Shown here: positions 1-6,619 of the stretch, one piece after another
Numbering within the stretch: the stretch's first letter is position 1
How the letters are laid out: each line of letters starts with the position of its first letter
NCBI GenBank assembly: GCA_025458415.1
Contig: JALOSN010000079.1
Span: 1 to 6,866 of the forward strand
Source of the DNA: Hydrogenophaga sp.
GTDB taxonomy: Bacteria > Pseudomonadota > Gammaproteobacteria > Burkholderiales > Burkholderiaceae_C
Reading direction: 5' to 3'
Length of the DNA stretch: 6,866 nucleotides
The notes under the pieces: generated by a model
What the model saw: the letters and a program-made list of their open reading frames with translations, nothing else
The model's database searches: none
What the model was told of the DNA's origin: nothing
Program-made: the position numbers and the translations under genes

Positions 1-19
1 GCGAAGCGGCGCAGGGGGG

Positions 20-1318
20 TCACTTCAGGGCTTCCCAGGACTTCTGGATGTCGTCGGCGACCGCCTGGGCGGACTTGCCGCCCGAGTAGTCGACCATGCC
101 CTTCCAGAAGCTGCCGGCACCGACCGCGCCAGGCATCAGGTCGGAACCGTCAAAACGGAAGGTGGTCGCGTTCAGCAGGATCTCGCCCTGCTTGCGCTGC
201 GCCTGGGTCTTGTATTTCGCCAGGTCCGCGCCCTTGTGAGGGGTCAGGAAGCCGCCCTCGGCCATCCAGATCTCATGGGCCTGCGGATGCTGCAGGTATT
301 CCATGAAGGCTTTGGCGGCTTTGCTGTCCTTGGTGATGGTCATGATCGTGCCGCCACCGAGCACCGGGTTGCCCAGCTTTTTGCCGGCGTAGGCCGGGAA
401 GTAGAAGAAATCGGCGTCGGCGGCCTTGCCCTCGGGGAAGAAGGCCGGGATGAACGAGGCCTGTCGGTGCATGTAGCACTTGGGTGGCGTGCCGAACAGG
501 CCCTTGGGGCTGTCCTTGAAGCTCACCGTGGCCACGGCCCTGGCCCCGCCGTCGACGTAGGCGTCGTTGCGGGCGAACCAGCCGTAGGCCTCGATCGCCT
601 CGACGACGCGCTTGTCGTTGAACTTGATCCTGTTGGTGGTCCAGTCGTCGTAGACCTGCGGGCTCTGGGTGCGCAGCATCATGTCCTCGACCCAGTCGGT
701 GGCGGGCCAGCCGGTGGCGGCGTCCGACCCCAGGCCGATACACCAGGGTTTGCCACCGTCGGCGGCGATCTTCTTGGTCAGGTCCTGCAGTTCCTCCATG
801 GTCTTGGGCACCTTGTAGCCCTTCTCCTTGAAGTTCTCGGGGATGTACCAGACCAGGCTCTTGACATTGACGTTGAAGAACAGGCCGTAGAAGTTGTCCT
901 TGCCGTCCTTGCCCTTGTAGGTGCCCAGATCGGCCCAGGAGCTGCCGGCAGCGTAGTTGTTCCTGACCCAGTCGCGCGCCTTGTCGCCCAGCGGCACCAG
1001 GCCGCCGATGGCGGCCATGTTGGCGGCCAGGCCCGGCTGCGGGAACACCGAGATGTGGGACGGCGAGCCAGCCTTGATGTCGATCACGATCTGCTGCTCC
1101 GAGCTTTGCGAGCACGAATGCTTCACCGTTGCGCCGGTCGCCTTCTCGAAGTTGGCGAGCACTTTCCTGAAGAAGCCTTCTTCGGCGCCGGTCCAGGGGC
1201 AGGTGATGGTGAGGGTTTCTCCCTTGAGATCGGGCCCCTTGTACCCGGTCGCGTGGGCGGTGGTGCCCAGGGTGCCGGTCGCCAGCATGGCGGCGGTGAT
1301 CATCGTGATCTTGAACAT
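20..1318 (-). CDS. aglE: Alpha-glucoside ABC transporter, periplasmic substrate-binding protein (AglE-type)
   Basis: This is the periplasmic binding protein that captures an alpha-glucoside (maltose, sucrose or trehalose class) and delivers it to an ABC importer in the inner membrane. The protein is 432 aa. Residues 1-23 are a Sec signal peptide (basic start, hydrophobic core, AHA cleavage site before TGYKG) with no lipobox, so it should be soluble. The rest matches the AglE-like group closely from memory of the family: VFPQPGLAAN near 91-100, KSLVWY near 153-158, PWCIGLGSDAATGWPATDWV near 191-210, CYMHRQASFIPAFFPEG near 281-297, and FRFDGSDLMPGAVGAGSFW near 387-405. The mature part holds four cysteines (40, 69, 193, 281). 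The start is supported by a strong AGGAGA ribosome site at 1327-1332 with 8 nt spacing. It follows the ATPase gene by 63 nt and probably shares its transcript. The family call is strong; the exact sugar is inferred. Confidence 0.93.
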   Translation of the reverse strand: MFKITMITAAMLATGTLGTTAHATGYKGPDLKGETLTITCPWTGAEEGFFRKVLANFEKATGATVKHSCSQSSEQQIVIDIKAGSPSHISVFPQPGLAANMAAIGGLVPLGDKARDWVRNNYAAGSSWADLGTYKGKDGKDNFYGLFFNVNVKSLVWYIPENFKEKGYKVPKTMEELQDLTKKIAADGGKPWCIGLGSDAATGWPATDWVEDMMLRTQSPQVYDDWTTNRIKFNDKRVVEAIEAYGWFARNDAYVDGGARAVATVSFKDSPKGLFGTPPKCYMHRQASFIPAFFPEGKAADADFFYFPAYAGKKLGNPVLGGGTIMTITKDSKAAKAFMEYLQHPQAHEIWMAEGGFLTPHKGADLAKYKTQAQRKQGEILLNATTFRFDGSDLMPGAVGAGSFWKGMVDYSGGKSAQAVADDIQKSWEALK

Positions 1319-1381
1319 TCTGCTTGTCTCCTGAAGGGTGCTTCGCGGCCCATCCGCAAAGCGGGTGAAAAAGCGGGGGTG

Positions 1382-2383
1382 TCAGATCCGCAGGCCGGTG
1401 GCGTCGAAGCGGTACAGGTGTTCGCTCCGATGGCCCAGGCGCAGCGTCTGCCCGGGGTCCACCGTGACCGAGCCGTCGACGCGGGCGGTCAGCTCTCCCA
1501 GGGCGCCGGCGTCGATGTAGGCAAAGGTCTCATTGCCCAGCAGCTCGGCATGGCGCAGCGTGCCTTGGATCGGTCCATCGGCGTCCAGATGCAGGTGTTC
1601 CGGACGCACGCCCACGCAGTGCGCGCCATGCTCCTTCGCGTAGTCGCCCTCGATGAAGTTCATCTGTGGCGAGCCGATGAAGCCGGCCACAAAGCGCGTG
1701 GCCGGGCGGTGGTAGAGCTCCAGCGGCTGGCCCACCTGCTCGATGCGGCCCTTGTTGAGCACCACGATCTTGTCGGCCAGCGTCATGGCCTCGACCTGGT
1801 CGTGTGTCACATAGACCATGGTCGCGCCCAGGCGGCGGTGCAGGGTCGCCAGCTCGACGCGCATCTTGGTGCGCAGTGCGGCATCGAGGTTGGACAGCGG
1901 TTCATCGAACAGAAACACCTTGGGGTTGCGCACGATGGCCCGGCCGATGGCCACGCGCTGGCGCTGCCCGCCGGAAAGCGCTTTGGGCAGGCGCTGAAGG
2001 TAGTCGGTCAGCTGCAGGATGGCAGCGGTTTCGCGCACCCGACGGTCAATCTCTCCCTTGGGCACCTTGGCGATCTTCAGGCCGAAAGCCATGTTGTCGT
2101 AGACCGTCTTGTGCGGGTAGAGCGCGTAACTCTGGAACACCATGGCCACCCCGCGTTCGCTCGGCGGCAGGTCATTGACCGCCTGCTCGCCAATCAACAG
2201 CTGACCGCTGGAGATGTCCTCCAGTCCGGCGATCATGCGCAGCAGCGTGGTCTTGCCGCAGCCCGAAGGCCCGACGAACGCCGCAAACTCCCCTGGCTGA
2301 ATGTCCAGGTCGACGCCGTGGATCACATCCAGGCGGCCGTAGCTTTTTTTGATGTCCCGCAGGCGCAAGCCGGACTGAGTCAT
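1382..2383 (-). CDS. aglK: Sugar ABC importer ATPase, MalK/UgpC/AglK type
   Basis: This is the cytoplasmic ATPase that powers the sugar importer. With the chosen start it has 333 aa, slightly shorter than typical MalK-type proteins (about 350-370). All ABC elements are present: Walker A GPSGCGKTT (38-46), Q-loop Gln84 followed by the MalK-typical YALYPH, signature LSGGQRQRVAIGRA (136-149), Walker B VFLFDEPLSNLD (156-167) and the switch His194 in YVTHD. The C-terminal regulatory (TOBE/OB) domain shows the usual VGVRPEHL (257-264). I chose the ATG at 2383 because the family begins just before the 'K.YG' strand and because ACGAGG lies upstream at 2393-2398. An in-frame ATG at 2437 would add 18 unrelated residues. 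It is the first gene after a putative repressor operator, with the binding-protein gene next. The permeases are not in the window. The choice of AglK over other MalK-like names rests on the AglE-type neighbour. Confidence 0.93.
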   Translation of the reverse strand: MTQSGLRLRDIKKSYGRLDVIHGVDLDIQPGEFAAFVGPSGCGKTTLLRMIAGLEDISSGQLLIGEQAVNDLPPSERGVAMVFQSYALYPHKTVYDNMAFGLKIAKVPKGEIDRRVRETAAILQLTDYLQRLPKALSGGQRQRVAIGRAIVRNPKVFLFDEPLSNLDAALRTKMRVELATLHRRLGATMVYVTHDQVEAMTLADKIVVLNKGRIEQVGQPLELYHRPATRFVAGFIGSPQMNFIEGDYAKEHGAHCVGVRPEHLHLDADGPIQGTLRHAELLGNETFAYIDAGALGELTARVDGSVTVDPGQTLRLGHRSEHLYRFDATGLRI

Positions 2384-2392
2384 GACTGAAAA

Positions 2393-2398
2393 CCTCGT
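2393..2398 (-). promoter_or_regulatory. Ribosome binding site deciding the ATPase start
   Basis: ACGAGG on the minus strand lies 9 nt before the ATG at 2383. The alternative in-frame ATG at 2437 has only a poorly spaced purine stretch, so this site favours the shorter ATPase. Confidence 0.6.
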
Positions 2399-2456
2399 GT
2401 GTCGCTCGCCGTGCATCGGCGGCTCGGAATCGGTCATTTCCCGTGACCGCCCCCGA

Positions 2457-2465
2457 ATTACAGCA
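2457..2465 (-). promoter_or_regulatory. Putative extended -10 promoter of the ATPase/binding-protein operon
   Basis: On the minus strand the sequence TGCTGTAAT forms an extended -10 element: TG, one base, then TGTAAT, which matches TATAAT at 5 of 6 positions. No good -35 hexamer is seen at 16-18 bp, which fits an extended -10 promoter. Transcription would start near 2450, leaving a leader of about 67 nt before the ATPase ATG. The putative operator palindrome begins directly upstream and covers the spacer and -35 area, so a bound repressor would block polymerase. This is read from the sequence only; no start site has been mapped. Confidence 0.5.
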
Positions 2466-2466
2466 T

Positions 2467-2486
2467 TGATGCAATCGATTGCATCA
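2467..2486. promoter_or_regulatory. Putative LacI-family operator, perfect 20-bp palindrome
   Basis: TGATGCAATCGATTGCATCA is identical to its own reverse complement over all 20 bases, with the central CG typical of LacI/GalR-family operators. It lies between the repressor gene (62 nt downstream of that gene's stop) and the ATPase gene, immediately upstream of an extended -10 element. The probable ligand is the LacI-type protein encoded next door; alpha-glucoside-responsive repression is inferred. Related sequences occur upstream of the porin gene. Confidence 0.8.
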
Positions 2487-2548
2487 TGGGGTTTGCCCTA
2501 GGCCACGGTAACAAGCCGGTTACCCGGTTCGGACGGGGCTTCGAGGGG

Positions 2549-3625
2549 TCAGGCGCTGCTCTCGCGCCGAATCAGTTCGGTGGGCAGCATGTTGGCGCGG
2601 CTGGGCTGACCGGCCATGCGCTCCAGCAGCAACTCCACCAGTGCGGCTCCGGCCGTCTGTGTCGGCTGCCGGACCGAGCTCAGGGAGGGGTGCAGGTGGG
2701 CAGAAATGGCGATGTCGTCATAGCCGACCACCTTGACCTGCGACGGCACGGCGACGCCGCGCTCGCCGAGCGCGCCGATGATCGAGATGGCGGTCACGTC
2801 GCTGGCGGCGAACACGGCGTCGAAGCTTTCCCCCTGGTCAAGCCATTTGTCGATCACCTCGCGGATGCGGGTGTCGCCAAACAGAAAGGCCTGGTGCAGC
2901 CGCGGGTCGAGTTCCAGTCCGGCCTCGGCCAAGGCCCGGGCATAGCCTTGATGCCGCAGGCGTACCTCGGGGTGCTGGGTGTCACCAAAGAAAGCGATGC
3001 GGCGACAGCCCTGCCGGATCAGATGGTTCGTGGCCTCATAGCCACCTTGCAGGTTGTCACCACCGACCACCGGGTAGATGGCGTCGGGCAGGCAGGCGCC
3101 CCACACGACCAGCGGCAGGCCGGTCGCGGCCAGGTGGTTGAGACGGTCATGCCAGGTGAGCTGTCCGATCACGATCAGCCCGCCGACCTGCCCGCTGTCG
3201 ACCAGGGTCGAGAGGTGCTCCGGGTCATCGGTCTTGATGCGGGAGAGCAGCAGGTTCATGCCCTTCGAATCCAGCGCATCGGCCACCGCACCCAGGATGC
3301 TCAGCAGGAAGGGATCGGACATGGCCTTCATGGGGTCGCCCAGCACCATCACGCCGACCGTGTTCACATCGCGTCGGCGCAGGTTGGCCGCTCCGACGTT
3401 GACCTTGTAGTTCAGTTGCCGTGCCAGGTCGCGGATGCGCTGGCTGGTGGCCTCCGGGATGAGCGGGCTGCCACTGAGCGCGCGTGAGACCGTCGAGGCC
3501 GAGACACCGGCCAGTCGGGCAATGTCGGCCATCTGAAGCCGTTGGCGGCCCTTGGGTGAAACGGTGGCCGCTGGGCTGGAGGATGCTTCTGCCAGCTTCG
3601 CCGGCACGGCAGGTTTTCTGGGCAT
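2549..3625 (-). CDS. LacI/GalR-family transcriptional repressor (probable local sugar regulator)
   Basis: This 358-aa protein has the standard LacI/GalR layout. The helix-turn-helix spans about residues 32-53 (MADIARLAGVSASTVSRALS), followed by the hinge helix around 76-85 (NVGAANLRRR). A periplasmic-binding-protein-like effector domain runs from about 88 to the end, with the usual VFAASDVTAISIIGALGERG (271-290) and VVGYDDIAISAHLHPSLSSV (299-318). Residues 1-31 are a Pro/Ala/Ser/Lys-rich extension before the DNA-binding domain. The ATG at 3625 has only a weak ribosome site; an internal ATG at 3532 (residue 32) would remove the extension but also lacks a clear site. The gene sits between a porin and the ATPase/binding-protein pair, with operator-like palindromes in front of both, so control of alpha-glucoside uptake is likely. 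It resembles AglR-type regulators in role, but I do not assign that symbol. Confidence 0.92.
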   Translation of the reverse strand: MPRKPAVPAKLAEASSSPAATVSPKGRQRLQMADIARLAGVSASTVSRALSGSPLIPEATSQRIRDLARQLNYKVNVGAANLRRRDVNTVGVMVLGDPMKAMSDPFLLSILGAVADALDSKGMNLLLSRIKTDDPEHLSTLVDSGQVGGLIVIGQLTWHDRLNHLAATGLPLVVWGACLPDAIYPVVGGDNLQGGYEATNHLIRQGCRRIAFFGDTQHPEVRLRHQGYARALAEAGLELDPRLHQAFLFGDTRIREVIDKWLDQGESFDAVFAASDVTAISIIGALGERGVAVPSQVKVVGYDDIAISAHLHPSLSSVRQPTQTAGAALVELLLERMAGQPSRANMLPTELIRRESSA

Positions 3626-3654
3626 CGCTGGATTATTTCACCACCCCGGTCGAC

Positions 3655-3674
3655 AGGTCGGGCGCATCCGACCT
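3655..3674 (-). repeat. Inverted repeat in the leader of the repressor gene
   Basis: AGGTCGG and CCGACCT form a perfect 7-bp inverted repeat separated by 6 nt, lying 30-49 nt upstream of the repressor ATG. It could be an RNA hairpin in the leader or a protein-binding site. It does not resemble the TGCAATCGATTGCA sites. No clear promoter for the repressor could be recognised in 3626-3692. Confidence 0.4.
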
Positions 3675-3692
3675 TTCCCGTGGAAACCAGAT

Positions 3693-3724
3693 AAAAAAGA
3701 CCCGGGGCCTTGCGACCCCGGGTC
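3693..3724 (-). terminator. Rho-independent terminator after the porin gene
   Basis: On the minus strand GACCCGGGG and CCCCGGGTC form a perfect 9-bp GC-rich stem with an 8-nt loop, followed at once by six T's (3698 down to 3693). It lies about 80 nt past the porin stop and about 70 nt before the repressor ATG, so it ends the porin transcript and separates it from the repressor gene. The plus-strand side has no T-tract, so it acts in one direction only. Confidence 0.9.
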
Positions 3725-3804
3725 AACCGATTGCCTGGCTGCGCCGTGGCAGGCGTAGCCGGGGCCGGGCCCACGGACCCGGTTCCTTGGACGGTGAGTG
3801 GCCG

Positions 3805-4719
3805 TCAGAATGCGTAGTTGATGCGGACCCGGGCAGCCAGCTGGGCGTCGGTGCCGGTGCCGCCCTTGGAGTAGCTCAGGGCTGGCGTGATGAACGCGCC
3901 CTTGACGCCGAACAGGGGCAGCGAGTAAGCCGCATACACCGTGGTCACCTTGTCGGCAGCAGTGGCCCCCTTGCCATAAATCAGGCCCACGCCGGCAGGG
4001 CCGAACACGGCGTTCACGCCGACCGTCTTGTCGTCTTCTTTCTTGGCCAGGTTGAGATTGATCCTGCTGTCGCTGTTCAGTGCGTAGCCCACCGAGAAGC
4101 CGACACCGGTCTCGGTGTCACCGCCATCCACCTGCTTGACCGACTCCAGGCCGGCGCGCAGCGACAGCGGACCGGCGGTGTAGGTCAGGGCCGGACGGGC
4201 GCCACGGACAGTACCCGCGTCTTTGCTGTAGACCAGGCCCAGTTCGACGCGCACCGCCGAACCCGCATTGATGCCGAGCGCACCGTGCACGGTGTCGCGG
4301 CCGAAACGACCACGCAGGGCATTGGCCTTGTAGGCGCTGTAACCCGCTTCCTCGACCACCACGTCCTTGCCCAGCGGGAACAGGTCCATGGCCTCGAAAC
4401 GGCCCAGCTTGATGTCCATGGCCTTGTTGCCGAACTGCACCCACAGGTCATCGACACCGGTGTCGCCGTCCTTCTTGATCAGCAGGCTGGCGCGACCGGC
4501 GACGAAGGCATCGCCATTGGTGGCTTTGGCGCCGGCGTTGACCTCAACCCGTCCGCCCAGGCTCAGGTCGCTTTCACGGGCGTTGCGTGCAGGGGCATCG
4601 ACCTTGTTGGTGTAGGTGGTGTCCAGTTCGAGGTTGGCGTCGAAGGCGACGTCGGCGTGGGCGGCAAAAGCGGCTGCGCAGGCAGCCGCGGCGGCGGCCA
4701 TTTTCAGGGAGTGTTGCAT
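3805..4719 (-). CDS. Outer-membrane porin, probable sugar-specific porin (RafY/Porin_8-like)
   Basis: This 304-aa protein is predicted to form a beta-barrel channel in the outer membrane. Residues 1-22 are a signal peptide (positive Lys6, alanine-rich core, AHA cleavage before DVAF). The mature part consists of alternating amphipathic strands and short turns and ends in NYAF, the C-terminal Phe typical of barrel proteins recognised by the Bam machinery. The segment around DLWVQFGNKAMDIKLGRFEA, with FPLGKDV just after it, recalls glycoporin-type sequences of the RafY group; this is recall, not a search. The ATG at 4719 is chosen because of the signal peptide and a GGAGA site at 4726-4730; an open frame up to 4896 would add 59 residues with no signal character and would run through the putative operators. 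A strong terminator follows. An operator-like site 115 nt upstream links it to the neighbouring sugar importer. General diffusion porin is the main alternative. Confidence 0.85.
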   Translation of the reverse strand: MQHSLKMAAAAAACAAAFAAHADVAFDANLELDTTYTNKVDAPARNARESDLSLGGRVEVNAGAKATNGDAFVAGRASLLIKKDGDTGVDDLWVQFGNKAMDIKLGRFEAMDLFPLGKDVVVEEAGYSAYKANALRGRFGRDTVHGALGINAGSAVRVELGLVYSKDAGTVRGARPALTYTAGPLSLRAGLESVKQVDGGDTETGVGFSVGYALNSDSRINLNLAKKEDDKTVGVNAVFGPAGVGLIYGKGATAADKVTTVYAAYSLPLFGVKGAFITPALSYSKGGTGTDAQLAARVRINYAF

Positions 4720-4814
4720 GTGGGGTCTCCGGTACAGATGGGTTTTCGTTTCAGGGCACTCTTGCCGGCCTTGACCCTGTTTCATGTGTCGGAACCCGGT
4801 CGCGGCGAGGGAGC

Positions 4815-4828
4815 GATCGAATTCGATC
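4815..4828. repeat. Perfect 14-bp palindrome in the porin control region
   Basis: GATCGAATTCGATC is identical to its reverse complement. Its centre lies 19 bp, nearly two helical turns, from the centre of the neighbouring operator-like site. On the minus strand it is preceded by GT, giving TGTGATCGAATTCGATC, whose first half resembles half a CRP site while the second half does not. The binding protein, if any, is unknown. Confidence 0.45.
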
Positions 4829-4833
4829 ACACG

Positions 4834-4847
4834 TGCAATCGTATGCA
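4834..4847. promoter_or_regulatory. Putative LacI-family operator upstream of the porin
   Basis: TGCAATCGTATGCA matches the core of the operator at 2470-2483 (TGCAATCGATTGCA) at 12 of 14 positions; only the two bases right of the central CG differ, being swapped. It lies 115 nt upstream of the porin ATG. The likely ligand is the repressor encoded downstream of the porin, which would couple outer-membrane and inner-membrane steps of sugar uptake. Confidence 0.6.
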
Positions 4848-4932
4848 TGATGGGAAAAACCCTGGAAACTGGCTTGTAACCCCATAAAAACAACACCTAA
4901 TAATTACTCCGATCGACAGAATAAGAAAGCAA

Positions 4933-4946
4933 AGCAATGGTTTGCA
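4933..4946. promoter_or_regulatory. Possible auxiliary operator-like site
   Basis: AGCAATGGTTTGCA matches the operator core TGCAATCGATTGCA at 11 of 14 positions and keeps both outer half-sites nearly intact (GCAAT and TTGCA), but has lost the central CG. Its centre lies 99 bp from the site at 4834-4847. It could be a distal operator for repression by looping, or chance. Confidence 0.35.
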
Positions 4947-4955
4947 TCCAAAGCG

Positions 4956-4979
4956 AAAAACCGCCTTGGACAGGGCGCG
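4956..4979 (-). terminator. Weak intrinsic terminator after the miaA-ABC ATPase genes
   Basis: On the minus strand CGCC and GGCG form a short stem (4 bp, plus one further pair past a mismatch) with a small loop, followed by G and five T's (4960-4956). It lies about 50 nt past the stop of the ABC ATPase. The stem is short, so termination may be inefficient or assisted by the GC-rich repeat just before it. Confidence 0.4.
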
Positions 4980-4982
4980 TCA

Positions 4983-5014
4983 GGCCCGCGGGAAAGTTCC
5001 CGGTCGCGGGGGCC
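4983..5014 (-). repeat. GC-rich imperfect inverted repeat downstream of the ABC ATPase
   Basis: Outer arms GGCCCGCG and CGCGGGGGCC can pair with two unpaired G's, around an inner GGGAA/TTCCC repeat. It begins about 12 nt past the ATPase stop and could fold in the 3' end of the transcript, stabilising it or assisting the weak terminator that follows. There is no T-tract directly after it. Confidence 0.35.
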
Positions 5015-5026
5015 GGATGGGGGGAA

Positions 5027-5700
<674 letters not shown>

Positions 5701-5704
<4 letters not shown>

Positions 5705-6615
5705 GTCAGTTGCTCCATGAGGGAGGCGCAGTGGTCGATGACCGATGCCACGGCCTGCGGCCGGTCGCAGGCCACCAGCCGGCGCTCGGGCATGCCGCGC
5801 AGCCAGGTGAGCTGGCGTTTGGCCAGCTGGCGTGTCGCAGCGTCCAGGGTCTGCCAGGCCTGCCGGTAGCCGACGCAGCGCATCGATGGCAGCTCGCCGT
5901 TCAGGTCGCCGCGTGCCCGCAGCGCGCGCACCTCGTCGAGAAAGCCCTGTTCAAGCATGGCGTCGAAGCGCCGGGCGATGCGCTCGTGCAACCAGGCACG
6001 CTGCGTCGGCTCCAGGCTCACCAGGGCGCCGTCGGGCAGCCGGGCACGGGCGGCCGGCCTGGCACCATGAAAAGACGACAGCGGACGACCGCTGATCTCG
6101 AACACCTCCAGCGCGCGCTGGATGCGCTGGCTGTCGCCCGGTGGCAGACGGGCTGCCGTGACCGGGTCCACCTCGGCCAGACGCTGGTGCAGCGCCGGCC
6201 AGCCGAGCCGCCCGGCTTCGTGTTCCAGCCGCTGGCGCACGCCGGCATCGGCCGGCGGCATGTCGTCCAGGCCCTGCAGCAGGGCACGCAGGTAGAGCAA
6301 GGTGCCGCCCACCAGCAGCGGCACACGGCCACGGGCACGGATGTCCTGCACGAGGGCAAGGCCGTCCTGTGCGAACTGGGCAGCGCTGTAGGCCTGCAGC
6401 GGATCGACCACGTCGATCAGGTGGTGGGCCACCGCGCGCCGCTCCTCGGGCGTCGGCTTGGCGGTGCCGATGTCCATGCCGCGGTAGACCAGGGCCGAGT
6501 CCATGCTGACAATCTCCACCGGCCAGCGCCCGGCGATGGCGAGCGCCGCTGCGCTCTTGCCGCTGGCCGTCGGGCCTGTGAGCACCAGGCAGGGCAGCAG
6601 TCCGGGGTCCGTCAT
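5701..6615 (-). CDS. miaA: tRNA dimethylallyltransferase MiaA
   Basis: MiaA transfers a dimethylallyl group to N6 of adenosine 37 in tRNAs that read codons beginning with U, the first step to (ms2)i6A, which supports decoding accuracy. The protein has 304 aa, close to the usual 300-316. It shows the P-loop GPTASGKS (14-21), the conserved SMDSALVYRGMDIGTAKP block (37-54) with the expected catalytic Asp39, LVGGTLLYLRAL (101-112), DSQRIQRALEV (161-171), RCVGYRQAW (246-254) and KRQLTWLR (266-273). I chose the ATG at 6615: the 35 residues available further upstream are Arg/Pro-rich, unlike the family, and overlap the preceding gene. The ribosome site is weak and only 4 nt separate it from the stop of the preceding gene, so it is probably translated from a shared transcript. 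The next gene overlaps it by 4 nt. Confidence 0.97.
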
Positions 6616-6619
6616 GGTG

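Larger units (their letters stand above)
4720..5026 (-). other. Intergenic region: end of the upstream operon and control region of the porin
   Basis: This 307-nt stretch holds no convincing gene. From high to low coordinates it contains a GC-rich inverted repeat and a weak terminator for the upstream run of genes, an operator-like site, an AT-rich segment (about 4870-4935, in strong contrast to its surroundings), a second operator-like site, a 14-bp palindrome, and about 95 nt of untranslated leader with the porin ribosome site. The porin promoter must lie here, but I could not pick a -35/-10 pair with confidence; TACGAT, overlapping the operator near 4839-4844, is one weak -10 candidate. 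Confidence 0.7.

Noticed and set aside
2344..2350. Seven-A run on the coding strand of the ATPase as a slippage or frameshift site
   Set aside because: It encodes the family-conserved Lys-Lys before Ser-Tyr-Gly, the frame is intact, and no overlapping product is seen.
236..2389. 717-codon plus-strand open frame
   Set aside because: It runs antisense across the binding-protein and ATPase genes, has no recognisable domain and reads as Gly/Ala/Val/His-rich text typical of the opposite strand of a GC-rich gene.
2384..2437. 18-residue N-terminal extension of the ATPase from an upstream ATG
   Set aside because: It has no family similarity and a poor ribosome site; the ATG at 2383 has ACGAGG at good spacing.
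2507..2524. GGTAAC/GTTACC hairpin after the repressor gene as a terminator
   Set aside because: The stem is only 6 bp and has no T-tract on the minus strand; the repressor transcript may read into the next operon.
2486..3487. 333-codon plus-strand open frame opposite the repressor
   Set aside because: The minus-strand frame encodes a complete LacI-family protein; the opposite frame is low-complexity shadow.
3761..3786. GC-rich inverted repeat between the porin stop and its terminator
   Set aside because: On the minus strand the outer pairs become mismatches and only 5 bp remain; the nearby 9-bp stem with T-tract explains termination.
3484..4887. 467-codon plus-strand open frame
   Set aside because: It lies opposite the porin, crosses the strong terminator and the operator-like sites, and has no family signature.
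4720..4896. 59-residue N-terminal extension of the porin
   Set aside because: It would bury the signal peptide and run through the operator-like sites; GGAGA directly precedes the ATG at 4719.
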